A DNA stretch of 64,000 bases from Piscirickettsiaceae bacterium (GCA_024685995.1 JAIBDY010000005.1:1-64000); one strand, 5' to 3'; positions 31,821 to 41,304 are shown, numbered from the stretch's first letter. The notes: generated by a model from the sequence alone, not told the origin. Numbers and translations are program-made.

Positions 31821-32777
31821 ATGGCTGAAATAATAGCAACAAAACGAGATGTCAGTGCGTTGAGAGGTGAGTCTAAGGTATCTCGGATCCCGATTAAGGT
31901 TGAACCGAGTGCGCCTAAACGCAAACCCGAGTGGATTAGGGCAAAAGTACCCAGTAATCCGGAGGTGATACGGCTGAAGGCTTTATTGCGTGAACATAAT
32001 TTGCATACGATTTGTGAAGAAGCCGCCTGTCCAAATCTAGGGGAATGTTTTACCCACGGCACTGCGACCTTTTTGATCATGGGCCAAATTTGTACACGAC
32101 GATGCCCATTCTGTGATGTGGCACATGGCAAGCCGGATCCTTTAGACGAAAATGAGCCGGCCCATTTGGCCAAAACCATTGCCGCGATGCAGTTGAAACA
32201 TGTTGTGGTTACATCCGTCGATCGGGATGATTTGAGGGATGGTGGTGCGGCGCATTTTAGAGAATGTATTAAACAAATTCGCCAACAATCGCCAGAGACC
32301 AATATCGAAGTATTAGTGCCCGATTTTCGGGGGCGAATGAATGTGGCATTAGAAGTATTAGCCGATAACCCGCCGGATATTTTTAATCATAACTTAGAAA
32401 GTATTCCACGTTTATATAAAGCGGTGCGTCCCGGTTCTGATTATCAATGGTCGCTCGATTTAATCAAAAACTTTCAAGCGCAACACCCTGACGTGCCAAC
32501 GAAGTCGGGCTTGATGTTAGGGTTGGGGGAGTCAATGGATGAGATTAAACAAGTGATGCAAGATTTACGTGATCATGGCTGTCGCATGTTGACACTTGGC
32601 CAGTATTTACAACCGAGCCGCCATCATTTGGCCGTCGATCGGTTTGTCACCCCTGCTGAGTTTGATGAGCTAGCGCTAGTGGCAAAAGAAATGGGCTTTG
32701 AGCATGTGGCCAGTGGCCCAATGGTACGATCTTCTTATCATGCAGACTTGCAGGCACAAGGTGAGCATGTTTCTTAG
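31821..32777 (+). CDS. lipA: Lipoyl synthase
   Basis: This radical SAM enzyme inserts two sulfurs into octanoyl groups. The 318-residue protein has both clusters: the auxiliary-cluster cysteines Cys65, Cys70 and Cys76 ([13 protein letters not shown]) and the radical SAM triad Cys91, Cys95 and Cys98 (CTRRCPFC). The RSSYHA motif with its ligand Ser is present near the C-terminus. It completes the dacA-dat-ybeD-lipB-lipA run. Confidence 0.98.
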   Translation: MAEIIATKRDVSALRGESKVSRIPIKVEPSAPKRKPEWIRAKVPSNPEVIRLKALLREHNLHTICEEAACPNLGECFTHGTATFLIMGQICTRRCPFCDVAHGKPDPLDENEPAHLAKTIAAMQLKHVVVTSVDRDDLRDGGAAHFRECIKQIRQQSPETNIEVLVPDFRGRMNVALEVLADNPPDIFNHNLESIPRLYKAVRPGSDYQWSLDLIKNFQAQHPDVPTKSGLMLGLGESMDEIKQVMQDLRDHGCRMLTLGQYLQPSRHHLAVDRFVTPAEFDELALVAKEMGFEHVASGPMVRSSYHADLQAQGEHVS

Positions 32778-32846
32778 TTAGATATAGCTAGTCTTTGTTT
32801 TTATTCCATAAAGTCAGTTATAGCGTATGCGAGCTGTAGTTTGCCG

Positions 32847-32852
32847 TATAAT
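32847..32852 (+). promoter_or_regulatory. Possible -10 element for citrate synthase
   Basis: TATAAT lies 45 bases before the citrate synthase ATG. No good TTGACA-like element stands 16-18 bases upstream, so the promoter assignment is tentative. Confidence 0.45.
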
Positions 32853-32896
32853 GCTCGGATGAATTTGAACCGAAAAAATAGAATTGAGGTCATAGT

Positions 32897-34057
32897 ATGA
32901 GTGATTTTTTACCTGGGCTACAAGGCGTTGCAGCGACTAAGTCCGCGATTTCTTATATTGATGGCGAGAAAGGATTACTGTCCTATCGAGGTTATCCATT
33001 GGAAACGCTAGCAGCCAATAGTAGCTTTGAAGAAACAACCTTGTTGTTACTCGATGGTGAATTACCTTCTTCGTCAGACTTAGCTGGCTTTACTAGAAAG
33101 CTAAGAAGTCACTACCGGATTAAATATCATATCCGTGAAATGATGCGCCATTTTCCGGCTACCGGTCATCCGATGGATATGCTGCAAACTGCGGTGTCGA
33201 GCCTGGGCATGTTTTATCCGGGTACAGAGTGTTTAACTGACTCTGATGTCTGTGAAGACATGAACTACGTTCGTAATATGACGGTCAATATCATTGCGCA
33301 AATGGCACCACTGGTCGCAATGTGGGAGCATATGCGCCAAGGCTATGATCCTATCGAACCGCGGGAAGATTTATCCGTTGCCGAAAATTTATTGTATATG
33401 TTTACCGGCGCTGACCCCGATCCAATGTTGGCAAAAATCATGGATGTTTGTTTGATTTTACATGCTGAACATACCTTGAATGCCTCTACTTTTTCAGCAT
33501 TAGTCTCTGGTTCAACTTTAGCAACTCCATATAGCGTGATTTCTGGCGCGATTGGTACTTTGTCAGGCCCATTGCATGGCGGTGCGAATTTTAAAGTCGT
33601 TGAGATGTTAAAAGAGATTGGCAGTGCAGATAAAGCAGAAGCATGGATTGATAATGCCTTGGCCAATAAAGAAGTGATTTGGGGTATGGGGCATCGCGAA
33701 TATAAAGTAAAAGATCCGCGCGCCACAATTTTGCATAATCTAGTCGCCGATCTGATTGAAGATCGTGGCGGTAGTTTAGATAGTACTTTTGAAACGGCAA
33801 TGAGAGTCGAAGAAATCTGTAAAGACAGACTGGGGCATAAAGGTGTTTACCCTAATGTCGATTTCTATTCGGGTATCTTATATGCTGAAATGGGGATCCC
33901 GGCGGATCAATTTACGGCCTTATTTGCCGTTGCGCGTTCGGCTGGTTGGTTAGCACATTGGCGTGAACAGATCTCAGATAATCGTATTTACCGACCTACG
34001 CAAATATATACAGGTAGTGGTATACGTGACTATACGCCAATCGCACAGCGGGGCTAG
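32897..34057 (+). CDS. gltA: Citrate synthase
   Basis: This enzyme condenses acetyl-CoA and oxaloacetate. The 386-residue protein carries the two active-site His regions (GPLHGGANFKV; GMGHREYKVKDPR) and the Asp region (NVDFYSGILYAEMG). The length and the LPGLQGVAATKSAISYIDGEKGLLSYRGYPLE start fit the shorter citrate/2-methylcitrate synthase branch rather than the E. coli type of about 427 residues. No prp genes are nearby, so citrate synthase is the better call. It stands alone. Confidence 0.93.
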   Translation: MSDFLPGLQGVAATKSAISYIDGEKGLLSYRGYPLETLAANSSFEETTLLLLDGELPSSSDLAGFTRKLRSHYRIKYHIREMMRHFPATGHPMDMLQTAVSSLGMFYPGTECLTDSDVCEDMNYVRNMTVNIIAQMAPLVAMWEHMRQGYDPIEPREDLSVAENLLYMFTGADPDPMLAKIMDVCLILHAEHTLNASTFSALVSGSTLATPYSVISGAIGTLSGPLHGGANFKVVEMLKEIGSADKAEAWIDNALANKEVIWGMGHREYKVKDPRATILHNLVADLIEDRGGSLDSTFETAMRVEEICKDRLGHKGVYPNVDFYSGILYAEMGIPADQFTALFAVARSAGWLAHWREQISDNRIYRPTQIYTGSGIRDYTPIAQRG

Positions 34058-34059
34058 CG

Positions 34060-35067
34060 TTAGCAGATAACGGTTTTACTACTTTTACCTTGCTGTTCAC
34101 GGACCAGTCGTGGCACAAGGTAGCCCGATAGCTTGGCTCGTAATTGTTGAATTAGTACTCTTCCTATGTCTTCGCTGACATCAAAATGACTTGCACCTGC
34201 AACTGGGTCTAATAAATGGAGATAATAAGGTAGGACGCCGATTTCAATTAAGCGCTCGCTTAATTGCGTCAGATCATCCACCGTGTCATTGATACCTTGC
34301 AGTAGTACGGATTGATTCAGGACTTGGACACGCTGCGCTGCCAAAGACTTGATGGCTATCTCGACTCCAGAGTCGAGTTCATTAGCATGATTGGCATGGA
34401 TCACCATAATGACTTGAAAGCGCGTTTGAGCGAGCCAAGATAACAGTTGTGAGTCAATACGATCTGCCAGCACGATAGGGAGTCGGGTATGGATTCTGAG
34501 ACGTTTGAGGTGGGGAATTGCTTCCAAGTCAGATACCATGCTGGCCAGCTTTTGATCACTTAAAGCAAGGGGATCGCCACCGCTTAAGATCACTTCGTTA
34601 ACGGTGGTATCTTGTGCTAATGCGTCTAATGTTTGCTGCCATTGACTGGCAAGTGGATTACTGTCGTTATAAGGAAAATGTCGCCTAAAACAATACCGGC
34701 AATGTATTGCACAAGCCCCTGTCGTTAATAATAATGCGCGTCCATGGTATTTTTGGAGCAAGCCGGGGCTGCTGACAGCCAAATGATCACCTACGGGGTC
34801 AGAGACAAAATCCTGATGCACAATGCCTTCATCAATCAGCGGGAAAACTTGTCGTAATAAGGGATCCAGAGGGTCACCGTGGCGCATTTTGTCGATATAA
34901 CTTTGTGTTACACGCAATGGAAATTGCTTTAAAACACTCTGATCAATGGCGGTCAGACGATCTGTTAAACCTAGCTGTGCCAATAGTTCTTCGGGGTCTT
35001 TTATCGCATTGGCTAGTTGCGCTTGCCAGCGCTTGCTTGGTAACACGGTTGGTGTTTGAGGTATCAT
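34060..35067 (-). CDS. epmB: EF-P (R)-beta-lysylation protein EpmB (lysine 2,3-aminomutase type)
   Basis: This radical SAM, PLP-dependent enzyme makes (R)-beta-lysine for EF-P modification. The start is ATG at 35067 ([14 protein letters not shown]), giving 335 residues. The cluster cysteines are Cys119, Cys123 and Cys126 ([15 protein letters not shown]). [11 protein letters not shown] and [14 protein letters not shown] are typical of the family. It is divergent from efp, with 52 bases between start codons, and its stop lies 2 bases from that of citrate synthase. Confidence 0.94.
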   Translation of the reverse strand: MIPQTPTVLPSKRWQAQLANAIKDPEELLAQLGLTDRLTAIDQSVLKQFPLRVTQSYIDKMRHGDPLDPLLRQVFPLIDEGIVHQDFVSDPVGDHLAVSSPGLLQKYHGRALLLTTGACAIHCRYCFRRHFPYNDSNPLASQWQQTLDALAQDTTVNEVILSGGDPLALSDQKLASMVSDLEAIPHLKRLRIHTRLPIVLADRIDSQLLSWLAQTRFQVIMVIHANHANELDSGVEIAIKSLAAQRVQVLNQSVLLQGINDTVDDLTQLSERLIEIGVLPYYLHLLDPVAGASHFDVSEDIGRVLIQQLRAKLSGYLVPRLVREQQGKSSKTVIC

Positions 35068-35119
35068 ATTGCGCCTAACTATTGAAACAGACGATGATCG
35101 TCCCCTAAAAGAGGTTGCC

Positions 35120-35689
35120 ATGGCAAGTGTAAGTACAAATCAATTTAAATCTGGACTCAAATTTATGCTTGATGGCGATCCTTGTAACATTCTCGAAAAT
35201 GAACTGGTCAAGCCGGGTAAAGGCCAAGCATTTAACCGGGTTAAGTTTCGTAACTTAAAAACGGGACGGGTCAACGAGCGGACATTTAAATCGGGCGAAA
35301 GTGTTGAGAGTGCGGATGTCGTGGAAGTCGAATTAGAATATTCCTATACCGATGGCGAGTTTTGGTATTTCATGGATCCTGTTTCTTATGAACAACATGC
35401 TGCAGACGCCAATGCGATTGAAGACTGCAAAATGTGGTTAAAAGAACAATATGTTTATACGGTGACACAATGGAATGGCACGCCATTGCTAGTGTCTGCT
35501 CCCAACTTTGTCAACTTGGCTGTGACCGAGACCGATCCGGGTTTGAAAGGGGATACTGCGGGGACAGGCGGCAAGCCAGCGACATTAGAAACCGGTGCCG
35601 TGGTCAGAGTCCCATTATTTATGAATGTGGGTGATGTGTTACGTATAGATACCCGAAGTGGGGAATACGTCGAACGCGCGAAAGACTGA
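35120..35689 (+). CDS. efp: Elongation factor P
   Basis: This factor relieves ribosome stalling at polyproline stretches. The start at 35120 (AGAGG upstream) gives 189 residues in the three-domain EF-P layout. Lys34 in [10 protein letters not shown] is the residue that receives beta-lysine in E. coli-type EF-P. Domains II and III ([14 protein letters not shown]-like [28 protein letters not shown]) are complete. It is flanked by both modification enzymes. Confidence 0.97.
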   Translation: MASVSTNQFKSGLKFMLDGDPCNILENELVKPGKGQAFNRVKFRNLKTGRVNERTFKSGESVESADVVEVELEYSYTDGEFWYFMDPVSYEQHAADANAIEDCKMWLKEQYVYTVTQWNGTPLLVSAPNFVNLAVTETDPGLKGDTAGTGGKPATLETGAVVRVPLFMNVGDVLRIDTRSGEYVERAKD

Positions 35690-35776
35690 GTAAGCAGTTA
35701 ACTCTGTTATAGCTGTCTTATCTTGCTGCTTGGATGATTTACCCTTTAATCCTATTTAAGCGATTGAACACTTTTT

Positions 35777-36748
35777 ATGGACAATGATTGGTGCCCATCA
35801 GCGAGTCTTGATACCTTGAAAAGGCGGGCACAGCTATTGGCTGATGTCCGTCTTTTTTTTGCACAAAAAGCGGTGCTAGAAGTTGATACGCCCATTTTGT
35901 CGATAGCGGCACCAACTGCACCTTATTTAGATAGCTTTCAAACCGACTTTATCCCGCTCGGCCTAGGGCAAAAGCAGACTTATTATCTGCAAACCTCCCC
36001 AGAGTTTACGATGAAGCGCTTATTGGCAGCGGGATCAGGATCTATCTATCAAATCGCCAAGGTATTTCGTAATGGTGAGCAAGGTCGTGTACATTCGCCA
36101 GAATTTACCATGCTGGAGTGGTATCGCTTAGAGTTGTCTCTTGATGAATTGATGGGGGAAGTCTCCAAGTTATTGACTTCAATAGCTGGTTTTCCTGATG
36201 CTGAACGCTTGTCTTACCATGATGCTTTCAAAAAATACTTAAACGTAGATGTGTTTGACTGTTCGCGTGACGACCTCAGTTCGCTTGCTTTTACACATAT
36301 TGCTAGTTTAGCAACGGGCTTTCAATTAGATCGCGATGGTTGGCTTGAATTGTTAATGAGTGAAGTGATTGAGCCGTGCTTAGCGAGTCGAAACAAGCCG
36401 GTTTTTATTTATGATTTCCCTGCGTCACAGGCGCAATTAGCCAAAGTGAAATTAGATGCGCATGGCCATCGAGTCGCTGCCCGATTTGAACTTTATGCTG
36501 GTGGTGTAGAATTAGCCAACGGTTATGATGAGTTACTCGATGCAGACGAATTGCTTTACCGTTTTGAACTAGATAATCAGTACCGCCGACAAATAGCTAA
36601 ACGAGAAATGCCCATAGATAAAAAGTTACTCGCCGCGATGCAATCGGGCTTACCGCAATGCACTGGTGTAGCATTAGGCTTGGATCGCTTATTGATGTTA
36701 TTACTCGATGCTCCAGCTATTTCGGTTACTCAAAGTTTATCTCTGTGA
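35777..36748 (+). CDS. epmA: EF-P lysyltransferase EpmA (PoxA/GenX)
   Basis: This LysRS-like enzyme without an anticodon-binding domain attaches beta-lysine to EF-P Lys34. The 323-residue length fits the truncated class II synthetase. Motif 2 (VFRNGEQGRVHSPEFTMLEWYR) and motif 3 (GVALGLDRLLMLLL) are present, as is TPILSIAAPTAPYLDSF near the N-terminus. It lies 87 bases after efp. Confidence 0.96.
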   Translation: MDNDWCPSASLDTLKRRAQLLADVRLFFAQKAVLEVDTPILSIAAPTAPYLDSFQTDFIPLGLGQKQTYYLQTSPEFTMKRLLAAGSGSIYQIAKVFRNGEQGRVHSPEFTMLEWYRLELSLDELMGEVSKLLTSIAGFPDAERLSYHDAFKKYLNVDVFDCSRDDLSSLAFTHIASLATGFQLDRDGWLELLMSEVIEPCLASRNKPVFIYDFPASQAQLAKVKLDAHGHRVAARFELYAGGVELANGYDELLDADELLYRFELDNQYRRQIAKREMPIDKKLLAAMQSGLPQCTGVALGLDRLLMLLLDAPAISVTQSLSL

Positions 36749-36861
36749 AAATACCGTTGAATTGTCTGACAGAGTGAGTTGATGATCACTTAAGTCGGAC
36801 TACTTTTTACGCACATTTAAAACTGTTATATGGATTCGTTTTTCATATCACAGCTACAAGG

Positions 36862-36949
36862 AAAATGGACTGCTAGTTTAATGAATGGAAAGATAAGGTT
36901 TTAACCTGTGCTTTTACACTATCCCATTAAATGATACGCAGTCCTTTTT
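36862..36949 (+). repeat. Nested inverted repeat with a 3' T-run
   Basis: Three inverted repeats lie inside one another. The outermost is GGACTGC (36867-36873) with GCAGTCC (36938-36944). The middle pair is TTTAATG (36877-36883) with CATTAAA (36925-36931). The innermost is AGGTT with AACCT around 36896-36907. A T-run follows the outer arm. It could be a large terminator, a small structured RNA or a miniature element; the sequence does not decide. Confidence 0.6.
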
Positions 36950-37033
36950 AATTTGTTTATCAGGAAGTTTTCTTTTTAAACAAACTAACGTGGTCGCTTA
37001 GGCCTGTATGAAACTAAAACTAAGGATGTTTAC

Positions 37034-37462
37034 ATGAAGTCGGTTAAAAAGTTGGCAGTCGTTGCCACTATGGTATTTGTAACGGGGTGTGCTTCGGGAT
37101 TAAATTCAATGCAACAAAGAGAGTATGCTGCATTTGAAAACGATGGTGTACTTATTGAAGAAAAGAACCCATCAACTGGCGTCGCTCTTGGCTTCTTACC
37201 TGGCGGGGGCTCATTTTATGCCCGCGAACCAGGTTTGGGCGTGGTCAACTTGCTGATGTGGCCGTTATCTATTTTATGGGATCCAATTAGTGGTAAGGAT
37301 GGTGCGATGGCGATAAATTACGACATGACGAAACATTATCTGAAAGTAGAAAAAAAGAAAGCGCTGGCTGGGCTTGATGAAAAACTATTGCTCGAGAAGA
37401 TCGATAATAAAGAATATGTTTCTGCTAAGAGAAAACTGGATGAAAAATACGATTATCAGTAA
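37034..37462 (+). CDS. Predicted lipoprotein of unknown function
   Basis: This 142-residue protein has a clear lipoprotein signal: MKSVKKLAVVATMVFVTGC with Cys19. The mature part has a glycine-rich hydrophobic segment (ALGFLPGGGSFYAREPGLGVVNLLMWPLSILWDP) and a lysine-rich C-terminus. That glycine-rich segment resembles small membrane-associated proteins, but I do not recognise a named family. It stands alone and ends before a terminator. Confidence 0.75.
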   Translation: MKSVKKLAVVATMVFVTGCASGLNSMQQREYAAFENDGVLIEEKNPSTGVALGFLPGGGSFYAREPGLGVVNLLMWPLSILWDPISGKDGAMAINYDMTKHYLKVEKKKALAGLDEKLLLEKIDNKEYVSAKRKLDEKYDYQ

Positions 37463-37526
37463 ATAGGTCAAGCATGCATCTATTTAAGAAGGTAAACCTT
37501 GAAACCAGAACACGGTTTTGAGCGGA

Positions 37527-37557
37527 AAAGGGCGCTTAATTAAGTGCCCTTTTTTGT
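37527..37557 (+). terminator. Rho-independent terminator after the lipoprotein gene
   Basis: GGGCGCTTAA and TTAAGTGCCC pair, with one wobble, preceded by AAAA and followed by six Ts, about 67 bases after the lipoprotein stop. Confidence 0.9.
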
Positions 37558-37715
37558 TTAAGCATTCAGTATCTTTGATGACATGACGTCTGATTTTAGT
37601 AATAAGTTCCACATAATCTATTTTTATTATGTGAATTATGTCACAAATTTTATTTCTAGTGCTGTCTTTTGATATACTCCTGCATCCTCAATTTGGGAGC
37701 AACTTAGGAGAGATA

Positions 37716-39025
37716 ATGAAAAAGTTAAGCCTATCAATTGCATTAGCATTGACAGCATTAGGAGCCAGCGGCGTGAGTTCTGCCGTCACTATGGAGGAGT
37801 TAGCTGCTAAATTGGATGCTTTAGCACTAGAAAACGCTGAACTAAAACAACGCGTATCAATAGCAAGCAGCGTTTACTATTAGAAAGAAAAAAATCGGGC
37901 GATTTAGCGGCTGATTCAGTTTATTTCAGTGGTGCCGTGACCGCGATTGCTGATTACCAAAGAAGCAACAGATCAAGCAAGTTTGGCTATTTAATGCGTC
38001 ACCCTACCTCGAGTAACCAACGCACAAAAGATGTCTCAGAAGCGGTACTACACTCTGCTCAACTAGCATTAACAGCAAACTTAGGCGAATGGGTCACGGG
38101 TTATGTAGAGTTATTATACGATCCAGAACAAAGCTTTGGTGCGGGTACTTTGACAGATGTTAACCGTAACCAAGTCCAAGTTCGTCGTGGTTATGTGATG
38201 TTGGGTAATCTAAAAGAATCTCCATTCTATGCTTCACTAGGTAAAATGGCTGTGCCATTTGGTTTGACAGATACAGTGAACCCATTCACAGCCTCTACCG
38301 TTTGGCATGCTTTTGGTGGTTTGGCTTATGGCCTTAATGGAGGTTACACTCAAAACGGCTTGAACGTTAATGTGATGGCTGTACAGGGTGGTGCTCAATT
38401 TCGCGGGGCGAATGTCCCTGTTGATGACAGCAATGTACCCAGTAAACTCAATAATGTTGCAGTCGACGTAAACTATACCTTTGCTGTCGCGACTGATATG
38501 AACTTATTGATGGGTGCCTCTTACTTGAAAGGGAGTGCATATTGTCAAGAATTCCCAATCACGCATTTCAATTCATGCCAAGATGAAAATGGCGCTTATG
38601 ACGTTTATACGCGTTTGAGCGGTCAAAATTGGCAAGTGAAGGCCGAAGTTGCTCAAACTGAAGATAAATGGTCGGGTACGTTTAATCCAAGTATTCCTCA
38701 ATTTGGTCCTTCGAAAGTCACTAGCTGGGATATTGGTGCACAATACAACACCAGCATCTTAGGGTTACCAACCGATTACTCTATCGAGTTTAGTCGTTTC
38801 GATACTGGCCCAAGCGGTTCTCCATGGGAAAAACAAGACCAATGGGTATTGTGTATGGCAACATACATTACGCCTAGTGCTAAATTGTTTGGTGAATACA
38901 TCCACACTGAAGGTTATGCGCCGCTTAACTTCTTAACGGGTGGTAACTTAGGTAATGGTGTCACGCATAGTGATGTCGATGCACGTTCTGATGTTTTACT
39001 ATTCGGTGCAAATGTTGCTTTTTAA
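37716..39025 (+). pseudogene. Outer-membrane porin, interrupted by one frame change
   Basis: ATG at 37716, with TTAGGAGAG upstream, starts a signal peptide (MKKLSLSIALALTALGASG) and a short coiled coil (MEELAAKLDALALENAELKQRV), then hits TAG at 37881-37883. The -1 frame is open from 37841 to 39025 and supplies the rest: LLLERKKSGDLAADSVYFSGAV, then about 360 residues of beta-barrel ending in the Phe expected for outer-membrane assembly. Joining the frames gives an intact porin of about 435 residues. The N-terminal coiled coil plus barrel recalls LbtU/DUF3573-type porins, a tentative call. A single one-base indel in 37841-37880 explains everything. Confidence 0.82.
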
Positions 39026-39050
39026 TTAAAAGCTACACGAGTTATCAACG

Positions 39051-39079
39051 AAAAAGGGGCCTACTTGGCCCCTTTTTTT
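39051..39079 (+). terminator. Rho-independent terminator after the porin
   Basis: AAAAAGGGGCC pairs with GGCCCCTTTTT across a TACTT loop, 25 bases after the porin stop. Its right arm touches the 3' end of the convergent haemoglobin remnant, so it may serve both strands. Confidence 0.93.
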
Positions 39080-39473
39080 ATAGCTCTAAGTTGTCTTTAC
39101 GATGTTGTTGCATCGCTCGAACCATATTGGCAAATTGCGAATGAAGGGCGGTTTGCAAAGGTTGTGATATTTCAAGCTCGCTCAGCGCTTTATCCATACA
39201 GGCTAGTCACAATGCGGCATGATAGTCATTGAGATCAATATTTCGATGTCTTAATTCTAACCGCGCGATACTCGGTGGCATGGGCGTTAGCTGTTTTGGA
39301 CCGCCCAACCAGTGATTGAGCACGCGAAACAACTTCTTCTTGGTCGTCAGCAGTTTTAGAGGATGTAATAGCCGTAAGTCGTGGAAATCGGGGTCTCTAT
39401 CCATGACATCATAAAACGTATCTGCCAGTTGCTTGACCGCTGTGATATCACCGAGTTGATTAAATAAGCTCAT
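39078..39473 (-). pseudogene. Group II truncated haemoglobin with an in-frame TGA
   Basis: The first 88 codons (MSLFNQLGDITAVKQLADTF..., FYDVMDRDPDFHDLRLLHP, VLNHWLGGPKQ, RLELRHRN) are a group II truncated haemoglobin N-terminus, including the likely proximal His in ELRHRN. A TGA at 39207-39209 follows HAAL. Without any frame change, the reading continues LACMDKALSELEI ... MVRAMQQH to TAA at 39078-39080, restoring the usual length of about 131 residues. In the family the codon at the stop is the conserved Trp of the WLxCM motif (TrpG8), so TGG has become TGA. The truncated product would lack helices G and H. It begins 15 bases after the TRAP permease. Confidence 0.85.
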
Positions 39474-39487
39474 ACCTTATCACATTG

Positions 39488-40789
39488 CTATTGCATTAAA
39501 TTAGGTAACCAAAGAGTGATTTTTGGGAAAGCAATGATCAAACCCAAAATCACGATTTGAATGGTAATAAAGGGTACGATACCTTTGTATATAGCCTGTA
39601 ATTTCAGCGTCGGTGCACTGGCTTTTAAATAAAAGAGCGAAAAGCCAAATGGCGGAGTAAGAAAGGAGGTTTGTAGGTTTAATGCGATTAAAATGGCAAA
39701 CCACAACGGATCTAAGCCAAGATGGATGGAGATCGGTGCGATAATCGGCACGACGATAAAACAAATCTCGATAAAGTCTAAGAAGAAACCAAGCAGAAAT
39801 ATCAATAACATGCTGAGTAGTAAGAACGTCCACTTTCCTCCCGGTAAGGCGCTGAATATCTCGAAGATGAGGTTATCACCGCCCATGCCGACAAACACTA
39901 AGCCAAAAGCTGTTGCACCGATAAGAATTAAAAAGATCATGCTGGTACAACGTGTGGTTTGTTGTAGCGCTTGATTGAGACTTGTTAAGGTCAGTTTGCC
40001 ATGAAGGGCGGCTAATATCATGGACCCTAATGCCCCAACAGCGGCCGATTCTGTTGGCGAGGCTACCCCGAAAAAGATTGAGCCTAGGACGGCGAGAATC
40101 AACACCAATGGTGGGACAAGGCTTTTGATGACCTTCATAGCGAGATGGGCATTATCATTCAGGTCAGGTGTTATAGCCGGTGCATGTTCTGGATGTTGCC
40201 AAGCAACATAACTGATATACAGAATATACGCGACGACGAGCATCATGCCTGGGACTGCTGCACCCATGAATAGCTGACCGACGGGCACCCCTATAACATC
40301 CCCCAATAAAATTAAAATAATGCTGGGGGGAATAATTTGGCCCAATGTGCCCGATGCGGCGATGGTGCCGCCCGCTAAAGTAGGCGCATAACCATGTTTG
40401 AGCATTGCTGGTAGCGCGATGACAGCCAAGGTGACGACAGAGGCGCCAACAACCCCAGTTGTGGCAGCAAGTAAGGCACCGACAACGACAACAGAGATAG
40501 CAAGGCCACCACGAACACGACCAAATAAACTTCCCATCGTTTCGAGTAAGGCTTCGGCTATGCCGGATTTTTCTAAAATGACACCCATAAACACAAATAG
40601 TGGTACTGCCAGCAAGGTGAAGTTGGTCATAATGCCCCAAATCCGCAGCGGTAACAGATCAAAGAAGCCAAGCCCCAAGAAGATACTGCCAAAAGCGAGG
40701 GCAACAGCGCCAAGCGTGAAAGCGACGGGAAAGCCCGTAAGCAGTAACAGAAATAATACGGCGAACATGACCAAAGCCCAAATTTCCAT
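39488..40789 (-). CDS. TRAP transporter large permease subunit (DctM type)
   Basis: This secondary-transport membrane subunit of a TRAP system imports an organic acid or similar solute. The 433-residue protein has about twelve helices with the motifs GFPVAFTLG, ATTGVVGASVVTLAVIALPAMLKHGY, ASGTLGQIIPPSIILILLGDVIGVPVGQLFMGA and TPPFGFSLFYLK. These fit the branch labelled mannitol/chloroaromatic TRAP. Its ATG overlaps the stop of the small permease as TAATG. No periplasmic binding protein gene (dctP type) lies beside it, so the substrate cannot be guessed. Confidence 0.93.
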   Translation of the reverse strand: MEIWALVMFAVLFLLLLTGFPVAFTLGAVALAFGSIFLGLGFFDLLPLRIWGIMTNFTLLAVPLFVFMGVILEKSGIAEALLETMGSLFGRVRGGLAISVVVVGALLAATTGVVGASVVTLAVIALPAMLKHGYAPTLAGGTIAASGTLGQIIPPSIILILLGDVIGVPVGQLFMGAAVPGMMLVVAYILYISYVAWQHPEHAPAITPDLNDNAHLAMKVIKSLVPPLVLILAVLGSIFFGVASPTESAAVGALGSMILAALHGKLTLTSLNQALQQTTRCTSMIFLILIGATAFGLVFVGMGGDNLIFEIFSALPGGKWTFLLLSMLLIFLLGFFLDFIEICFIVVPIIAPISIHLGLDPLWFAILIALNLQTSFLTPPFGFSLFYLKASAPTLKLQAIYKGIVPFITIQIVILGLIIAFPKITLWLPNLMQ

Positions 40790-41304
40790 TATTTGGGCTC
40801 CTGTTCTGTTAAGGTCAGGAGGTGTCTAAGACATTCGGCAATACCTTGCAGTATCAGGAGGCCGAATGCGACCAAAATACTGCCTTTGAGCAAGTAACGA
40901 TAAGGCAGGCCACCAGGGTCGGGAGAGCCTTCTTGGTAGTAATAGGCATTTTCTACAAACGGCCAAGCCGTCATCAGGATTAAGGCACAAAACGGCAGGA
41001 GTAATAGCAGGGTGCCGAGGATGTTGATCAAGGCGCGGTGTTTGTCGGATAAAAACCGACTATGGTAGAGGATGTCGACGCGAACATGCTCATTATGCTT
41101 CAGTGTATAAGCGGCGCCCAATAAAAAAATCAGGGCAAATAAGTGCCATTCTAATTCTTGTAAAGCCACCGACCCTTGCTGGAAAAGGTAACGCATTGTG
41201 ACGTCGTAACAAATGAGTAATACCGTTGCCAATACGAGCCAAGATGTGGCTCGGCCAATATTTTCATTCAGTGCGTCTATGGTCTTGATAATGGTCTTGA
41301 TCAT
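40789..41304 (-). CDS. TRAP transporter small permease subunit (DctQ type)
   Basis: The protein has four helices and is about 171 residues from the ATG at 41304; an in-frame ATG at 41358 would add 18 residues and neither has a strong ribosome site. The motifs VTMRYLFQQGSVALQELEWHLFALIFLLGAAYTLKHNEHVRVDILY are diagnostic of DctQ. It pairs with the large permease, to which it is translationally coupled. Confidence 0.9.
   Translation of the reverse strand: MIKTIIKTIDALNENIGRATSWLVLATVLLICYDVTMRYLFQQGSVALQELEWHLFALIFLLGAAYTLKHNEHVRVDILYHSRFLSDKHRALINILGTLLLLLPFCALILMTAWPFVENAYYYQEGSPDPGGLPYRYLLKGSILVAFGLLILQGIAECLRHLLTLTEQEPK

Noticed and set aside
39207-39209. TGA read as tryptophan or selenocysteine
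   Set aside because: TGA is an ordinary stop for many genes here (nuoL, mreC, rodA, mltB), family members have Trp, not Cys, and I saw no SECIS-like hairpin immediately after.
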